Source: Peronospora farinosa (lineage: Eukaryota > Oomycota > Peronosporomycetes > Peronosporales > Peronosporaceae). Taken from it: 64,000 nucleotides of DNA. Under the pieces are notes generated by a model that was not told the origin of the DNA, made no database searches, and saw only the letters and a list, made by a program, of their open reading frames with translations. The position numbers and the translations under genes were made by a program. Below are positions 10,237 to 22,143 of this stretch, piece after piece (the first letter of the stretch is position 1; each line of letters starts with the position of its first letter). The stretch spans positions 744,001-808,000 of the forward strand of contig CANTFK010000961.1 in NCBI GenBank assembly GCA_947646735.1, written 5' to 3'.

Positions 10237-11667
10237 ATGCCACCGAAACGTGATAAGGCTGATGGATCGCCTGCTAAGGCACCCATGCAGTCCAGCACTA
10301 AGCGCACGCGCCGCGATTTATCGCAGCCGTCGCAAAGTGCTTCAGGCACTGAGGTAAATCTTCCATCTCACTATAATGTGGATGAAAATCCATCTCTCAT
10401 TGTAGATTACAATGAGACTACGCCATTGCCATCACCCCAAAGTGGCGATGAGCATAGCGCATTGATGGGACATGTGTCCCCATCATTTGAGGCACCCGTC
10501 CTTGAGGGAGCATCTATGCTTCCTGCTAGCGAATGTAGAACCTCGTCGCCTGCGCCTACGAGCGCAGCGGCTAAGACTGAGCACGCTAATTCAAAAGGAG
10601 TAGTCGCGACTCGATCAGATGTGACTCCTCAGGCTGATGTCTTGACAATCCATAATGGAGAGTCAGACTCAGGTGAGTGTGAGCTTAAAGCTCCACCTAG
10701 TACACCTTCGGCCTCACTAGCCCGCCGTCGCGAGGGCGGCTACGTGAGTAGTGGCTTGCCACTAATGCCACCTCCATCTGAGTGGATGAACTCGGATGGG
10801 TCTAGCGCAGCGCTTTTGCAGCGTGCAACTATTGACGCTCATAAATTTTATAGCGTCTTTCCCTTGTGGAAAAAGCAGGGCAAAGCACTTGGTCATGCTT
10901 TCCCAATTCCAGTCGTGCTGCGTTCTAACGAAACAGCCGACGAATATGAAGCTGAACTTCGGCGCCGTGTAACGTTGCAGGAAGATGCAACAAAAAAACG
11001 GTCGCAGCGAATCAGCTTCGCCATGAAGCGTGCGCATGAAATTTCAGGTGGTAAGCGACCCCCAATTGAATCTCGCCACGCTTCTTCTGCTAGTCCATCC
11101 GGACTTAGCAGAAAGACGACAGCTGGTGCTGCTTCACATAAGCAGCCACCAGCCCAGAAACGTCGACGCACAAAGCGTTTACAGGCTCCCATGAGTCAAA
11201 GCTCGTTGGGTATCCCTTCCACTGGACAAGGATTTGGAGCTTTCGCTTCACAAACCGGTGGGCCAACAGCCTTCCAAAAAGAAAGCGCTTATTCCCTTCC
11301 GTGTCCACCAACACAGGTAACGCCCGATAGGAGTGGCGATTACGCCCACCTACTCGCGGCTGCCTACCTTGCTGCTGTTCAGTCGCAGGCTGAGTCTGCT
11401 GCGCTGAAGAGACAGGTGGCAGATCTCTAGAGCCAAGTCTCGCGACTGACCGTGGATCTCCGCGATGTGAGGACGAGGGATCGTCAGGGGTAAGACCGCC
11501 TGAAGACCCGTTTGGACACTTTAGAGCGACTGATGATGAGAGACCCGCGTCAAGCGCGGGGTTCTCTACCGAGCCATCGTTCGGATACGGGGAGCCTATC
11601 GGCTTCCTCGTCGCCTGATCGGTCGCGACACCCGACTCACAGTCGACGTCACCATCGGTCTCGTTAG
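10237..11667 (+). pseudogene. Antisense ORF of E1 (basic, coiled-coil protein)
   Basis: Opens with ATG 106 bp inside the LTR edge and stays in one frame for 476 codons, broken only by TAG at 11428 and TAA at 11491. The first 180 residues are Ser/Pro/Thr-rich and probably disordered (starting MPPKRDKADGSP). Next comes an ordered stretch around WMNSDGSSAALLQRATIDAH and FYSVFPLWKKQGKALGHAFP, then a basic patch (QKRRRTKRLQ) and a C-terminal coiled coil (YLAAVQSQAESAALKRQVADL, then LKTRLDTLERLMM after the stops). The last 563 bp overlap the integrase/chromodomain frame on the other strand. No family recognised. The long frame argues for former coding function rather than chance. Confidence 0.6.
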
Positions 11668-13258
11668 ACCGATGTGGATATGTGATCTCTTGTGTATTTA
11701 CATACCGTTTTGAACGACCCACGTAGAATACGGGGTGCGTCTTCATATACGGTGGGAGAGTGAGCTTATAGTCTAGGTCTCCAACTTCTTCAATTACTGT
11801 AAAGGGCCCAATGAATCGGGACAATAGCTTAGTAGTACCACCAGGTAGTACAGAGATTGCATGTTTAGGTAGAGTAGCAGTTCTTAATAGCACTTTGTCC
11901 CCCACACTAAAGTGTTCATTGTTTTTGCGACCATGCTGGTCTACATATTGTTTTTGCTTGTCCTGTGCGCTTGCCATCGCGTCACGAACCTTACGTGTGA
12001 TGGCTAATCGCTCATCCACAAAGCGCTGAGCTTCGCTCACGCTTTTAGCATCCAGCTCGCCTGTGACGCCTCCAAAAGGTCGTTCACGGGTTGACGCTTT
12101 TGATAACACTATAGTGTCATCGTCAAGGAGCACTGGCATTTCTTGCCGTGCCTCCTTTGTGACACCTATAGGTGTCGTGACCACTACTAAACTAGCAGTG
12201 TCACTAGGGCAACCTTGGCCCTTTTTGGCATTCGCACCGAGCGAAGTGAGGGGTCCTACTTCACTAAGACTCGGGCTGCGCACAAACGAGACTGGCGTTC
12301 GAGGATGACGCAGTTTGTTAATGTAAAACGGTGTTTCACCCGTACTGGCGTGAACACTGTTATTAATAGCGAACTCCACGAATGGCAATTGCTTGCTACA
12401 TTCTTTGGGAGTCTACTGTACGCAACACATCCGCCACAACTCGATTGGCCCGTTCTGTTTGGCCATCGGTCTGGGGATGATCAGCGGTGGACATGTGGAG
12501 CTTGCTTCCCAGAAGCTCAAACGCATGTCGCCAAAAACCCGACGTAAAACTCGGATCCCGATCCGATACTATGGACTCGGTCATCCCGTGTAGTCGATAC
12601 ACGTGATCCAGAAACAAGAGGGCAGCCTCTTTTCCTGAGATCTTGGTGCTACATGGTGCCAAATGCACCATCTTGCTCAGTCAGTCTACAAAGACGACGA
12701 GCCCCGTCCTGCCTTTATGGTCAGGCAGTAAGCCAAACATGAAGTCCAAACTGACCGATTTCCAACATTCAGTCGGAATCGGCAGTGGCTTCAGTGGCGC
12801 ACTGTTAGAAGGTGCAGGCTTAATGCGCTGACACTCTTCGCAAGAGCGAATATAGTTGGCCACCCATCGATATAGGTGGGGTCACCAAAATTCCTCTGAC
12901 ACTAATAAGAATGTCTTTTCACGGCCCAGATGCCCACTAGATGGCGCATCATGGCACTCGTGAAGTATCATCAGCTTGAGATCTGTGTCATGAGGGGCAT
13001 AGATTCTCAAGGGATCACAGGGTGACAGTTGATGCCATAACAGGCCATCACTGTAACTAAAGCGATTTAACTTCGCTTTGAGGTGCGACGGAAGGGTAAC
13101 CTTTCGTCCACCAAAATGGTCCAACAGCGGGCGACAATGTTCGTCCTGACTGTAACACTCCTTGATATCGGAGGCCATTGAGCTCGTCACATGGTAGGCC
13201 TTCATGGCTGCCAATGTTGACGACTCAACTTGTGCTTTCGCACGAGACACACTATCCT
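11105..13258 (-). pseudogene. E1 integrase with chromodomain (broken)
   Basis: Order on the minus strand: zinc-binding HHCC region (HECHDAPSSGHLGREKT ... CEECQRIK), DDE core (VSLDFMFGL, VSDRDPSF, DGQTERANRV), an SH3-like domain (VGDKVLLRTATLP, then FIGPFTVIEEV and THPVFYVG), a long low-complexity linker, and a chromodomain (LVQWKGYPTSFDSWEP) ending at 11105. Breaks: in-frame stops at about 12882 and 12681 and a one-base frameshift near 12392. The linker strand is also the antisense ORF's coiled coil. Confidence 0.85.
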
Positions 13259-14682
13259 GGTGTCTTGCCTCGAAGTCTGGTCTGCGCGATAACGCGTCAG
13301 CCGAGACATTCGACTTACCCGGCTTATATTCAACTTTGAAATTAAATTCAGAGAAGAATGTTAGCCATCTCGACATTCTCGGCGAGAGGTGCGGTGAATT
13401 TATAGCGGTCCGCAGTGATGCGTGATCCGTATAAATAAACCACAAAAGGTTCGGTGCCCAAGAGGTGCACCCGAAACTTCACAAGGGCATACTTAATTGA
13501 AAGTAGCTCCTTGTCATGCACAGGGTAATTCAGCTCTGCAGCTTTTAAAAGCCGAGACTGATAAGATATGACACGGTCAACGCCGTTGTCATCATTTTGC
13601 ATGAGCGCGCTGCCGATTGCAAAATTGCTTGCATTGCAGACGACGCTAAGGGCTTATCCGCGTCTGGCAATGCCAAGACTGGTGCCTCTACAAGAGATTT
13701 CTTCACTGAAGTGAACGCAATTTCTTGTTCCTTTGACCAAGTTCATTCTGTATCCTTTTTTAAAAGGTCAGACAATGGCTTAGTCTGCTCCGCATAATTA
13801 TTGCTGTACTTATGCAAGTAATTAGCGAGCCCAAGGAATTGGCGCAGATCCTTCACATGACGTGGGACTGGCCATTCCTTCATAGCCTTTACCTTTTCTG
13901 GGTCTGCTCGTACACTATGTGCACCTACGATGCAGCCCAGTACAGGTATCTCGGGGATCCCTATTACGCACTTTTGCAAGTTCACGTATGATTGGGCGTC
14001 ACCCAGAGTCTGCAACACAGCGTCTAAATGACGCTTGTGCGACTCTATCGCGCTCAGACCGTCCTCCGCCCTACTATGCACGAACACGTCGTCAAAGTAA
14101 TGGGGCGCGTAGGCACGTTGCTGACGCATCACGCGAGCTACCACTCGGTTGAATGTTGCCGGAGCATTTTTCAACCCTTGTGGCATCACAAGCCACTCCC
14201 ACAGCATACCGCTTGGGGTGCTTACTGAAGTTTTGGCTACATCGGTATATATCATGAGAACCTGATAGTAGCCATCCTTCATATCCAACGTGGAAAAGAT
14301 AGTTGACTTTCCCATGGAGCTCAACAAAACATCTTTCCGCGGGATCGGCGTTTGAGCCGGAATGGTGGCCGTTGTTCAGCTTATTATAAGCATGAACCAC
14401 GCGCCATCCACCTGTTGCTTTACGCACACAGAAGGTCGGGCTGAAGTGAGGCGACTTGCTCTCACGTACATATCCCGCCTTGGCTCGTTTGTCGATTAAC
14501 TCATCGATGTAATCGACTTGTTCCTTCGGCAACGGCCATTGCCTGGTAACACAATACTTGGTGCCAGGCTCCAGGTCAATCTCGTGCCTGATGCCCCTAT
14601 CGGCCGGTAGGCGGCTCGGCACTTCTGCTGGAAACACATCACGGTGTTTCCACAGAACATCATAAAACGGGCTGTCTTTCAA
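13259..14682 (-). pseudogene. E1 reverse transcriptase-RNase H (broken)
   Basis: RT motifs in order: [63 protein letters not shown], the catalytic box YFDD, and FLGLANYLHKYSNNYAE. RNase H follows with YPVHDKELL and IYTDHASLRTAIN. Frameshifts lie near 14330, 13650 and 13440, and TGG has become TGA near 13743, so no full-length enzyme can be made. The active-site aspartates are still present. Confidence 0.85.
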
Positions 14683-15050
14683 GGCTTCTCAGCCTTGAGC
14701 AGCGAACCGTTTCTTCTTATCGGTCTCCAAGACGCTCTCATCCATTGTGGATGAAGAGCAACAGTCCACCACGTTCTCTTCTGGAACTGGTGCGACTATC
14801 TCGTGGATCTTCCTTTCCTTTAGTTCGGACAGGAACAGATCTCACGTCATCTCCGAGAGATTTACTATCTCCTCGGCAGATGCCAAGACAAGTTGAAGCA
14901 CCTCAACTGAGGATGCCTCCGGCATTTTGTCTTCGATTGCCTCAAACAACTCGTTCGTAGGTCCGTCCGCTTGGAACGAGACTGATCCAAGGGTCACTCG
15001 TTGCGACGTGCCCTTGATCGTCTTAATACGTTTGGTGCTCGTTCTTCGAG

Positions 15051-15533
15051 TCACCACGACCTTTGACCTGGAGAAGGTGTCGTTGCTATCTCAGCTAACG
15101 CACTCCTTCCAACCGCACCAGGCTCATGGCTCTGTGGCGCTTGACTTTCTGTCAGCCCACCATCAACTGCCACAGGCTCTCGGCTCTGTGAAGGAATATT
15201 GGACGCATGACTACCTGTTATCGCCCCATTCACTACACCAGTCTTTTCGACCTGGGTAGGAATATGTGTCACCTGGTTTTCTGCCAGTACACTTCCAATT
15301 ACACCACTCTTTTCGAGATGGGTAGTTCCTGGTGTCGATTGACATACCGTCATCGCACCCTCTACTGTATTGGACACAGCATCAGCCACATAAGCCTCTC
15401 GCAAGAGCACATCCTTTTCGGTGTCTTGCGTAGAGCTAGCGACTGTGCGTGTACGCCAGTCTATCCATGGTTGGTGTTTAGCCAACCAAGGCATGCCTAG
15501 GATGAAATCATACGGAAACTTCATACCTAGCAC
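15051..15533 (-). pseudogene. E1 aspartic protease C-terminal part and linker
   Basis: Contains the retropepsin back half (FPYDFILGMPWLAKHQPWIDW). The catalytic DSG loop expected upstream is not found, so the N-terminal half is deleted or scrambled. The following protease-RT linker has degenerate repeats (variants of SREPVAVDGGLTESQ). Confidence 0.65.
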
Positions 15534-15849
15534 TGAGAACTTCTCTTTACAACACTTAAGACCAGAGTTGAGATCCGACCTTTCGGAACCTCAGGGACTA
15601 TCCTACCCATTCGTTCGATAACTCTTAACGTAGGGGTAGCTTCAGAGTCCGCGACAGTGGGGCATTCCGCCCCTACTGCGCTCTCACATTTCCCGACCCA
15701 TCTTGGGCAGGTTCTGAAGCCGTTCGTCGTGCACGCTGGATCTTCGCACTTTCCTTCGAGTAAGAAGCCTTTTTGCTGGATGACTTAGCACCAGAAAAAA
15801 GTTTGGAATAGCAGCGAGCAATGTCTAACTCCATTGGAGTGGCATCCGA

Positions 15850-16143
15850 CTACTCGGCCGACGGCTTATAATAAGCTGTCGCCGAGGAACTGTTGGAGCA
15901 TTGATTCTCAACCATAGCAATTTTAATTGCCTCCTCCATAATCTTTGGCACCTTTATGAAAAGGGCCTGACGAGATAAGCCGTGACGAAGTCCATTTATT
16001 ATTGTTGGCACCTTAATGTAGTTCGGTATTGGGCTCCTATAAATACAACGATCGCATCTACTGCACATACTTTTGCAGAAATCTTTTCGCCTGTCGTGCT
16101 CCAAAGAAGTGCGGCTTGTAGCTAGGATATAGCGTGCCGTCAC
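15850..16143 (-). pseudogene. E1 gag fragment
   Basis: Short gag-like stretch (FIKVPKIMEEAIKIAMVENQ followed by a Ser-rich tail) upstream of the protease region. The capsid N-terminus is missing and I see no zinc knuckle. Similarity ends at the truncation near 16145. Confidence 0.5.
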
Positions 16144-16145
16144 AT

Positions 16146-16364
16146 CTTTACACTGCGCTTAAGGAAAAATCAATCTTAAGTATTATATTAAAGTAATTTA
16201 ACCATGATATTTTACTTTTGTTATAATTCGTACTAATTACGAAACTTCATAAGTCGTAATAAGTACGATAGTGTTCCCGCCTTTCGGTAACCACACATCT
16301 TCAGGCTAATTCATATTGGTCCATATTGGGATTTTAGGCCCCAATAATAAACCAATAATAAATT
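16146..16364. other. AT-rich sequence of unknown origin between E1 and A
   Basis: About 219 bp, AT-rich, no ORF. It is neither E1 gag nor anything matching the DNA right of element A, so the two flanks of A do not join into one target site. Confidence 0.5.
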
Positions 16365-17592
16365 TGTGGTGGGGGGGGGATTCGCAAAATTGCTGATGCG
16401 ACTCCAACTCTCTACTGGCGCCCGGACGACCGACTAATGGAGGGGGTACCCCGATTCCGTGTGTATAGCCTTCCTCACCTTGTGTACCCGTCGGTAGGGC
16501 GGGTTGCTCTCTTCTCGGTGGACTTGAGCCGATGTTGAAGGTGGAGGGGCGATCGCGTGGAATTCCTCACACGATCGCAGTTGTTCTTGGGGTGCTCTAT
16601 TTGAGTCGCCCTGATCTCCCTTATATCGCCTTATCCAATTGGTTGATACTTAATACGCTTGCCTTCTGACCACTTGAGCCGTCTCGCGATCTTGTATCTG
16701 GACTTCTTAGTCCTCTGCGTCCAATCGCAGCTTGAGTTGTTTTGTTGAGAATTCTTGCAATCCCTGGCCAAACAATCCAGGGATATGACTTGCGTAGTAT
16801 GTTGACTTCCTTGAGACGTCGGGAGGCCAAATATTCTGCCCGGAATAGAGAAGTCGACACGTGTACTTAGAAGCAAATTGAACTCTGTTAATGTTTAACC
16901 AATCAAATACCAAAACCTATGATCTTGACTATCGGCAGCTCAGGATCTATTGCCACGTATCGCCCTTTCGGAAAAATCAGATCTTGTAATGTGGTTCACT
17001 CCAATATCGCCGCGATCTGGATCGCTACCTCGCTTGGATCTAAAACCATTTAAGTATCGGATCGCAGTACTAATAATTAATATCGGATCGCGGTACTAAT
17101 AATTAATATCGGATCGCGGTACTAATAATTAGTATCGGATCGCGGTACTAATAATTAATATCGGATCGCGGTACTAGTAATTAGTATCGGATCGCGGTCC
17201 GCCGGATCACGACTTGTCCTCTTCACCGTTTCTCGGGTCATGTGAGATGGCCCATCTATATGACATGTCATGTCCACCTCATTCCAGTCTTCCAAAGTAA
17301 CGTAATCCACACCAGACCGTCTTCCACATACTTGGATGTACCAATCCTCCTTCTTAGCGATCGCATTCACGCGGATCGCCATCGAAAAATACTGGAGATC
17401 GCAATTGCGTAGTTTCTAGGCCATATTTAACCCACATAGAACTGCAAACTCCACCATTCACTGTTTTCCATCCCATTTGACATCATCTTGAAACCTTTCT
17501 GCGAGATCGCGATTCATCAATATTGACCAATTCGGACTAAACCGAAAATATGCGATCACACTTTGCCAAACTCACTCCTTCGCTTCGCCACA
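16365..17592 (-). repeat. Left (3') LTR of A
   Basis: TGTGGTGG...TTCGCCACA. The start has a G-run where the other copy reads TGTGGTGGAGTGGAATTC. It contains a 26-bp tandem array at 17053-17200. Confidence 0.9.
17053..17200. repeat. 26-bp tandem array in left LTR of A
   Basis: About 5.7 copies of ATCGGATCGCGGTACTAATA plus ATTAAT (26 bp), with small variants. The same array, same length (148 bp), is in the right LTR at 28981-29128. Confidence 0.9.
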
Positions 17593-17666
17593 ATCGTCCC
17601 CTGCACATACAGTGTTGGCCTAGCTGTGCACTGTCTCGTTTCACCCTTCTTGTCACTCCGTCCCCT

Positions 17667-20047
17667 ATGGCCAGATCTCCACCCGAAAACGATCACCACC
17701 CCCAAACTGATGTGCTCGTCACGCGCGATCTACCGATGAATTCTTCTACCGGATTGCTTATGTTGCTCCCGTCTACCCGGATAATCTTTCCTCCCGTTAC
17801 GGATCGTCAAACCGCGATCTCGTTGATCTTTTCACTGTATGACCGCCTGGAAGCCCAAGATACCATCGTGGAAAGTTATCATCCATGGAAAATGCCTTAC
17901 AGGAGCAGGAATTTCGTGGAAATCAGCTGGAAACGGAACTCAATTCGTATCACGAGTTGGTACCTCTACTGTGCACATTCGTCTTTCGTCGAGATGAAGA
18001 GTTGCATTAACAACTTGATGCCGCTCTCCACATGGGCGAAGATCTCGAACAAGAACTGAACCAGCTAACGGATCAGTCTCAGGAGATCGCAGATCTGAAG
18101 AATGCCTTGTTTCGAGCCAATGCAAAGAACCATCGCCTGCAGGATAAATTCCACCGTGAGGCGGCCAATCTTCAGCGAACTCTGGAAGGAAAATTCCGGC
18201 AGCAGATCGCGTCCCTTGAACAGCAACTGGATTCCATCCTCGCACAGTAGACAGTGCTTTGGCCGCTGACTTTCGACGCATGAAAAGCAAGGCGTCCAAG
18301 TACAAGAAAGTTCGCTCTCAGGCCCAGCAAGCCGCGAAACAACTGCAAGACACGCTGAGCGCGCTTGAGCTTGATCATGATTGCCTCCTGAGTGCGAGTA
18401 TTCGGAACGACGCAGCTTTGGGTTGACTTCGTACCGAAGTTGCAGATCGAGAGGCAGAGCGCGATCTGGCCATCCAGGATCGAGACTTACTTCGTTCGCA
18501 TCTGGTAGAGTTGGCTACGGGCTTACTTCCTTCTCCGACTAGCCTTCTCGCGCTTTCCAATCCATTGTCGCCCAATCGCAAACGTGCATCATCTTCACCG
18601 ACTCTGGACGTTCCCTCAAAACGCCTCCGCAGCTCTTCCGGTACTTCTACTCAATCTGCTACCTCTGAGCGATCTGGCATTCCACCGCGATCTGGTACCC
18701 TAACGCGATCTGATACTTCAGCGCGATCTAATACTCCGGCGCGATCTGGTACTCCGACGCAATCTGGTACTTTGACGCAATCTGGTACCTCGGCGCAGTC
18801 TAATACTTGGCACGATCTGGAACTCCGGCGCGATCTGAAATTCCGGCGCGATTTGGTACCCCAAAACGATTTGCCAAGTCAGTGCGATCCATTATTACAA
18901 CGCGACCCAATTTTCCGTCGAAAGCTAAAGGGAAACGCAAAGCGTTTCCCTCGCCTTCGCCTGACTTTGAGTATGACGGATGGTCTTCCGATACCGAAGA
19001 CGCTACACTTGCTGCTCTCTCCGGATCGCGTTCAACCGCGAGGCGTCGCACCACCATAACGAAACTCTCTGGCAACAACGGATCGTCTTAGTCCCCTATC
19101 ATAATTTCAGCAATGGCAATCCACCCTCCAGAAAATCACCAGTCTTGAATCCTGATACGCCTCCTAGCCTTACGGCAAGTTTTTCAAGGTTGACCTTTTT
19201 GGCGAACCTTCTAGCGACTCGGACGGGAAGATTAGCGTTTCCAGTGACATTCGTGAAGATATAAACCCGTTGCTCACTCCCGCTCAATACGCCGATCTGC
19301 CGGATCTCCAAGAATCACGTGATGCATGGATCCCAGGATATTGTAAGCGGAAGCCCCGATCGTCGATTAAGGTTGCTCCGACGGGTCAGTCTAACCAGTG
19401 TTGCGGAACTGGGAGTGGAGTTCTCTTATCGACACTTTTCTCGATAAAAAGGGTATCTCTTCACCCCTCAAGCTAATCTCAAGTCTCTTCTTGATTCTGA
19501 GTGGATTCCCCGACTAATTACCCCGGCACAAGTTACTGCGATTTACGATCAGAAACCGTGGAACGTCACTCGTCGACCTATTACTCCCATCTCTTTCCCT
19601 TTGACCGGTTGGTTCAAAGATCTGGCAGACGTTTACCTCGAATATGAAGATGAACATCGGCAAGCCTTGTCCACTTCCTGTATATCTCTCCGCGAACATC
19701 GGAAGGAATATCCAGAGCTGGCGCAATTTTGTCAGCTACGCAAACAGCGTCGGTCGAGATCTGGACCCCGCTGGAAAACTATTCTTCGCGTCATTCTACA
19801 AGGGATCGAAGTACACTGCGATCTATACATTTTGTTGGATACTTACTTTCTTCACTTTCCAGTGTACGCAGAAGTGCGACCATGGTATCCTGGTCTGGCC
19901 TGTGAGAAGAAGAATATCCCTAACCTGGCTACCGCGCTATCAATGTTGGACTCTGCCGAGCCTCGGAGAAATCAGTATCGAATTTCGATTGAAGATAACC
20001 CTGGATCGCTGATCCCTTGTCTGGCCGGTAAGTTTTTGCCAAAGTAA
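17667..20047 (+). pseudogene. Antisense ORF of A (coiled coil plus conserved C-terminal domain)
   Basis: First plausible ATG is 75 bp inside the LTR edge (MARSPPENDHHP). Frameshifts near 17870 and 18250 and later split the frame. Reading across them gives a long coiled coil (LYDRLEAQDTIVE, then LNQLTDQSQEIADLKNALF and GKFRQQIASLEQQLDSILAQ), a Ser/Thr-rich region with RSGT-type repeats at 18650-18860, and a C-terminal ordered domain at about 19500-20047 containing LTGWFKDLADVY, CDLYILLD, FLHFP, WYPGL and NIPNLATALS. The same domain is in C at 40550-41075. Convergent with pol, which ends 259 bp away. Function unknown. Confidence 0.65.
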
Positions 20048-20305
20048 CTTCTCGCGATCCGATCTGGAGTAGCACTTCGAGATCTGATTTCATTTCTTCA
20101 GCATTCAATACAATTTCACTGTGTTCGTTTCATTCTTCTAGTCGTTCTTGCAATTTTATTCTTTTTTTTGGGCCTTTTCAGCCGCGATCCAGTCTCTCAT
20201 ACCTTCGATCGCTAAACTCATAATACACAAATATCCTCGTTCCCCCAGCTATACAACCATCTTGTACAGCCATTTCCACTCTCCGTAAGCGAAATAACCA
20301 ATTCA

Positions 20306-22143
20306 CTAATCTTCAGCTTTTTCCTCTTCATGAGACTGCATAACTTCGAAACGATTACGGCGAACTTGTTTGCGCTCAAATTCCTGCAACAATGCTCCAC
20401 AATTGAAATCAGCCTCATCAACCCCCGATGGATCGGTATAACCCTTCCAGAAATTCTTAAATTGACGATGTGCCCGACCAAACCGAGTTTTTCTACCGGA
20501 TCGCATATCTTCAATCTTCTCCACTTCGACCTCGTTATCTCCAAGTTGCCGCTCCCAGCTATCCTCCGGCAGAACTGCCTCGTCGAAATTAAAACGATAT
20601 TCTTTTTCCACCGTCAGCAACTGCTTCGGGCGGTCGGGGAATACTTTTACACATTTCAGCTTGGATATATGCACGATCGGGAATAATCGATACGGCGTGC
20701 CAGCGATTTCCAGGCGAACAGCGTGATCACCACACACTTCACTCACTCGAAAAGGTCTATGCCACATATGTGCTAATTTTCGAGCAAATCCTTCCTTCAC
20801 TCGATCTAGGTGTAACCAAACTTGGGTACCAGGCTTGATCTCGTGAGGTTGTAAATCTTCATTATGCTGATCCGCTCGAGTCTGGATAGCCATTTTAAGG
20901 CGATCGTTGACTACATCTCGGGCTCGCTGATGGTGTCGTTGCACATGATATCGCCATCAGCGAGGTTCCCGATCTCGTGGCTGAGTACTTCCCAGTGGCA
21001 ACGTAGCTTCCAACGTAGATCGAGGATCCCATCAATGGATCAAGTAAAAAGGCGTGTCCCCACGAACTCGATTTTGTGCAGTATTTATCGCGAATGTCAA
21101 CCGCTCAGCATACTCGTCCCAATTTTGTTGATTGACGTCCGAGACGTACTTTTCAACGCTCGGGTTAAGGTCTGGGCCATACGTTCAGCAGTCCCATTTG
21201 CTTGAGGGCGATATGCCATAGTCGCTCTATGATTTTGCCCAATAAGTCGATTGAGCGCACGGAAAAAATCTGACATAAATCTAGGTTCCCGATCGTGCCG
21301 TATCGCTTCACTCGCACCGAATCGTCGAAAGACACACTCCTCGTAATTTTCGGCGATCGTATGAGCTGTTCTAGATTTACTCGCCTTGGCAACCACATAG
21401 CCCGAAAATAGATCGACCCAAACCAATAATTCAGTGTTGCCTTTGAAAGATTTAGGCAGCGACGGAATATGATCCATGGCAATAATCTGGAACGGATAAG
21501 TAGCTTGTAAATTTCCCGGAGACTCTCCATTAATAACAGGACGTCCTTTTTCAGTCTCGCAGTCAGTGCATTCGCTCACATATCGCTGTACACTGCGATA
21601 CAAGCCTCTCCAATGAAAAAGAGATCGGATCCGTTGATACGTCCTACCGATTCCCTGGTGCCCTCCTTCCAAACTGGCATGGTAGTGATGCAGAAAATCT
21701 TGCTGAAGAGTTTCTGGCACCACCAAACGAGCAATTCCATCGCGATCTTCCGAATTTCTCACAGCTCTTGGGCAAAAAAATAGAAGATCGCTTTCATCCA
21801 CTTTGTAATTACTTGCAATCTTGGCGCATGACTTTGCTTCTTCCATACTGAGATTCGTTATATCACCAATCAGAAAAATTTTTAGGTTAGCGATCCAACA
21901 TTTCTCATCTCGAGCTTGTCGTATGCGATCGCTTCGCATTTGTTGCACAAATTCTTCTTGCAAAATCTCGGTTGGTTGACGTCTTCTCCGGGTCGATCTG
22001 GTAATCGCAGCAACTTTAACCACCAATTTGGTCTGTTTCGACTTCAACAACTCATCCAGTTTATTAAGGATAATGAGACCTTGGCGATCTCCTTCCGAAG
22101 TGATGACCACACCTTGTTTCTTCTGTAAAGCACTACTCGCCAC
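20306..22143 (-). pseudogene. A integrase with chromodomain (frameshifted)
   Basis: Zinc-binding region (HHYHASLEGGHQGIGRTYQ ... CTDCETEKGR), DDE core (IIAMDHIPSLP, RHDREPRF, QANGTAERM), then after a frameshift near 21000-21100 the SH3-like part (WHRPFRVSEVCGDHAVRLEI) and a chromodomain (VEKIEDMRSGRKTRFGRAHR, WKGYTDPSGVDEADF). Compared with C, the chromodomain core reads QFKNFWKGY where C has QFLVKWKGY. The N-terminal linker to RNase H is also frameshifted. Confidence 0.85.

Larger units (their letters stand above)
9516..16145 (-). mobile_element. E1: decayed Ty3/gypsy element, 5' end missing
   Basis: Order on the minus strand: partial gag, protease fragment, RT, RNase H, integrase with SH3-like domain and chromodomain, then an antisense ORF and the 3' LTR at the left. 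The LTR runs TGTAGACGGG...CCTGTTACA, and a polypurine tract adjoins it. The gag N-terminus, PBS and 5' LTR are absent; coding similarity stops near 16145 in AT-rich DNA. The coding region has at least four frameshifts and three in-frame stops, so it is an old copy. Confidence 0.85.
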
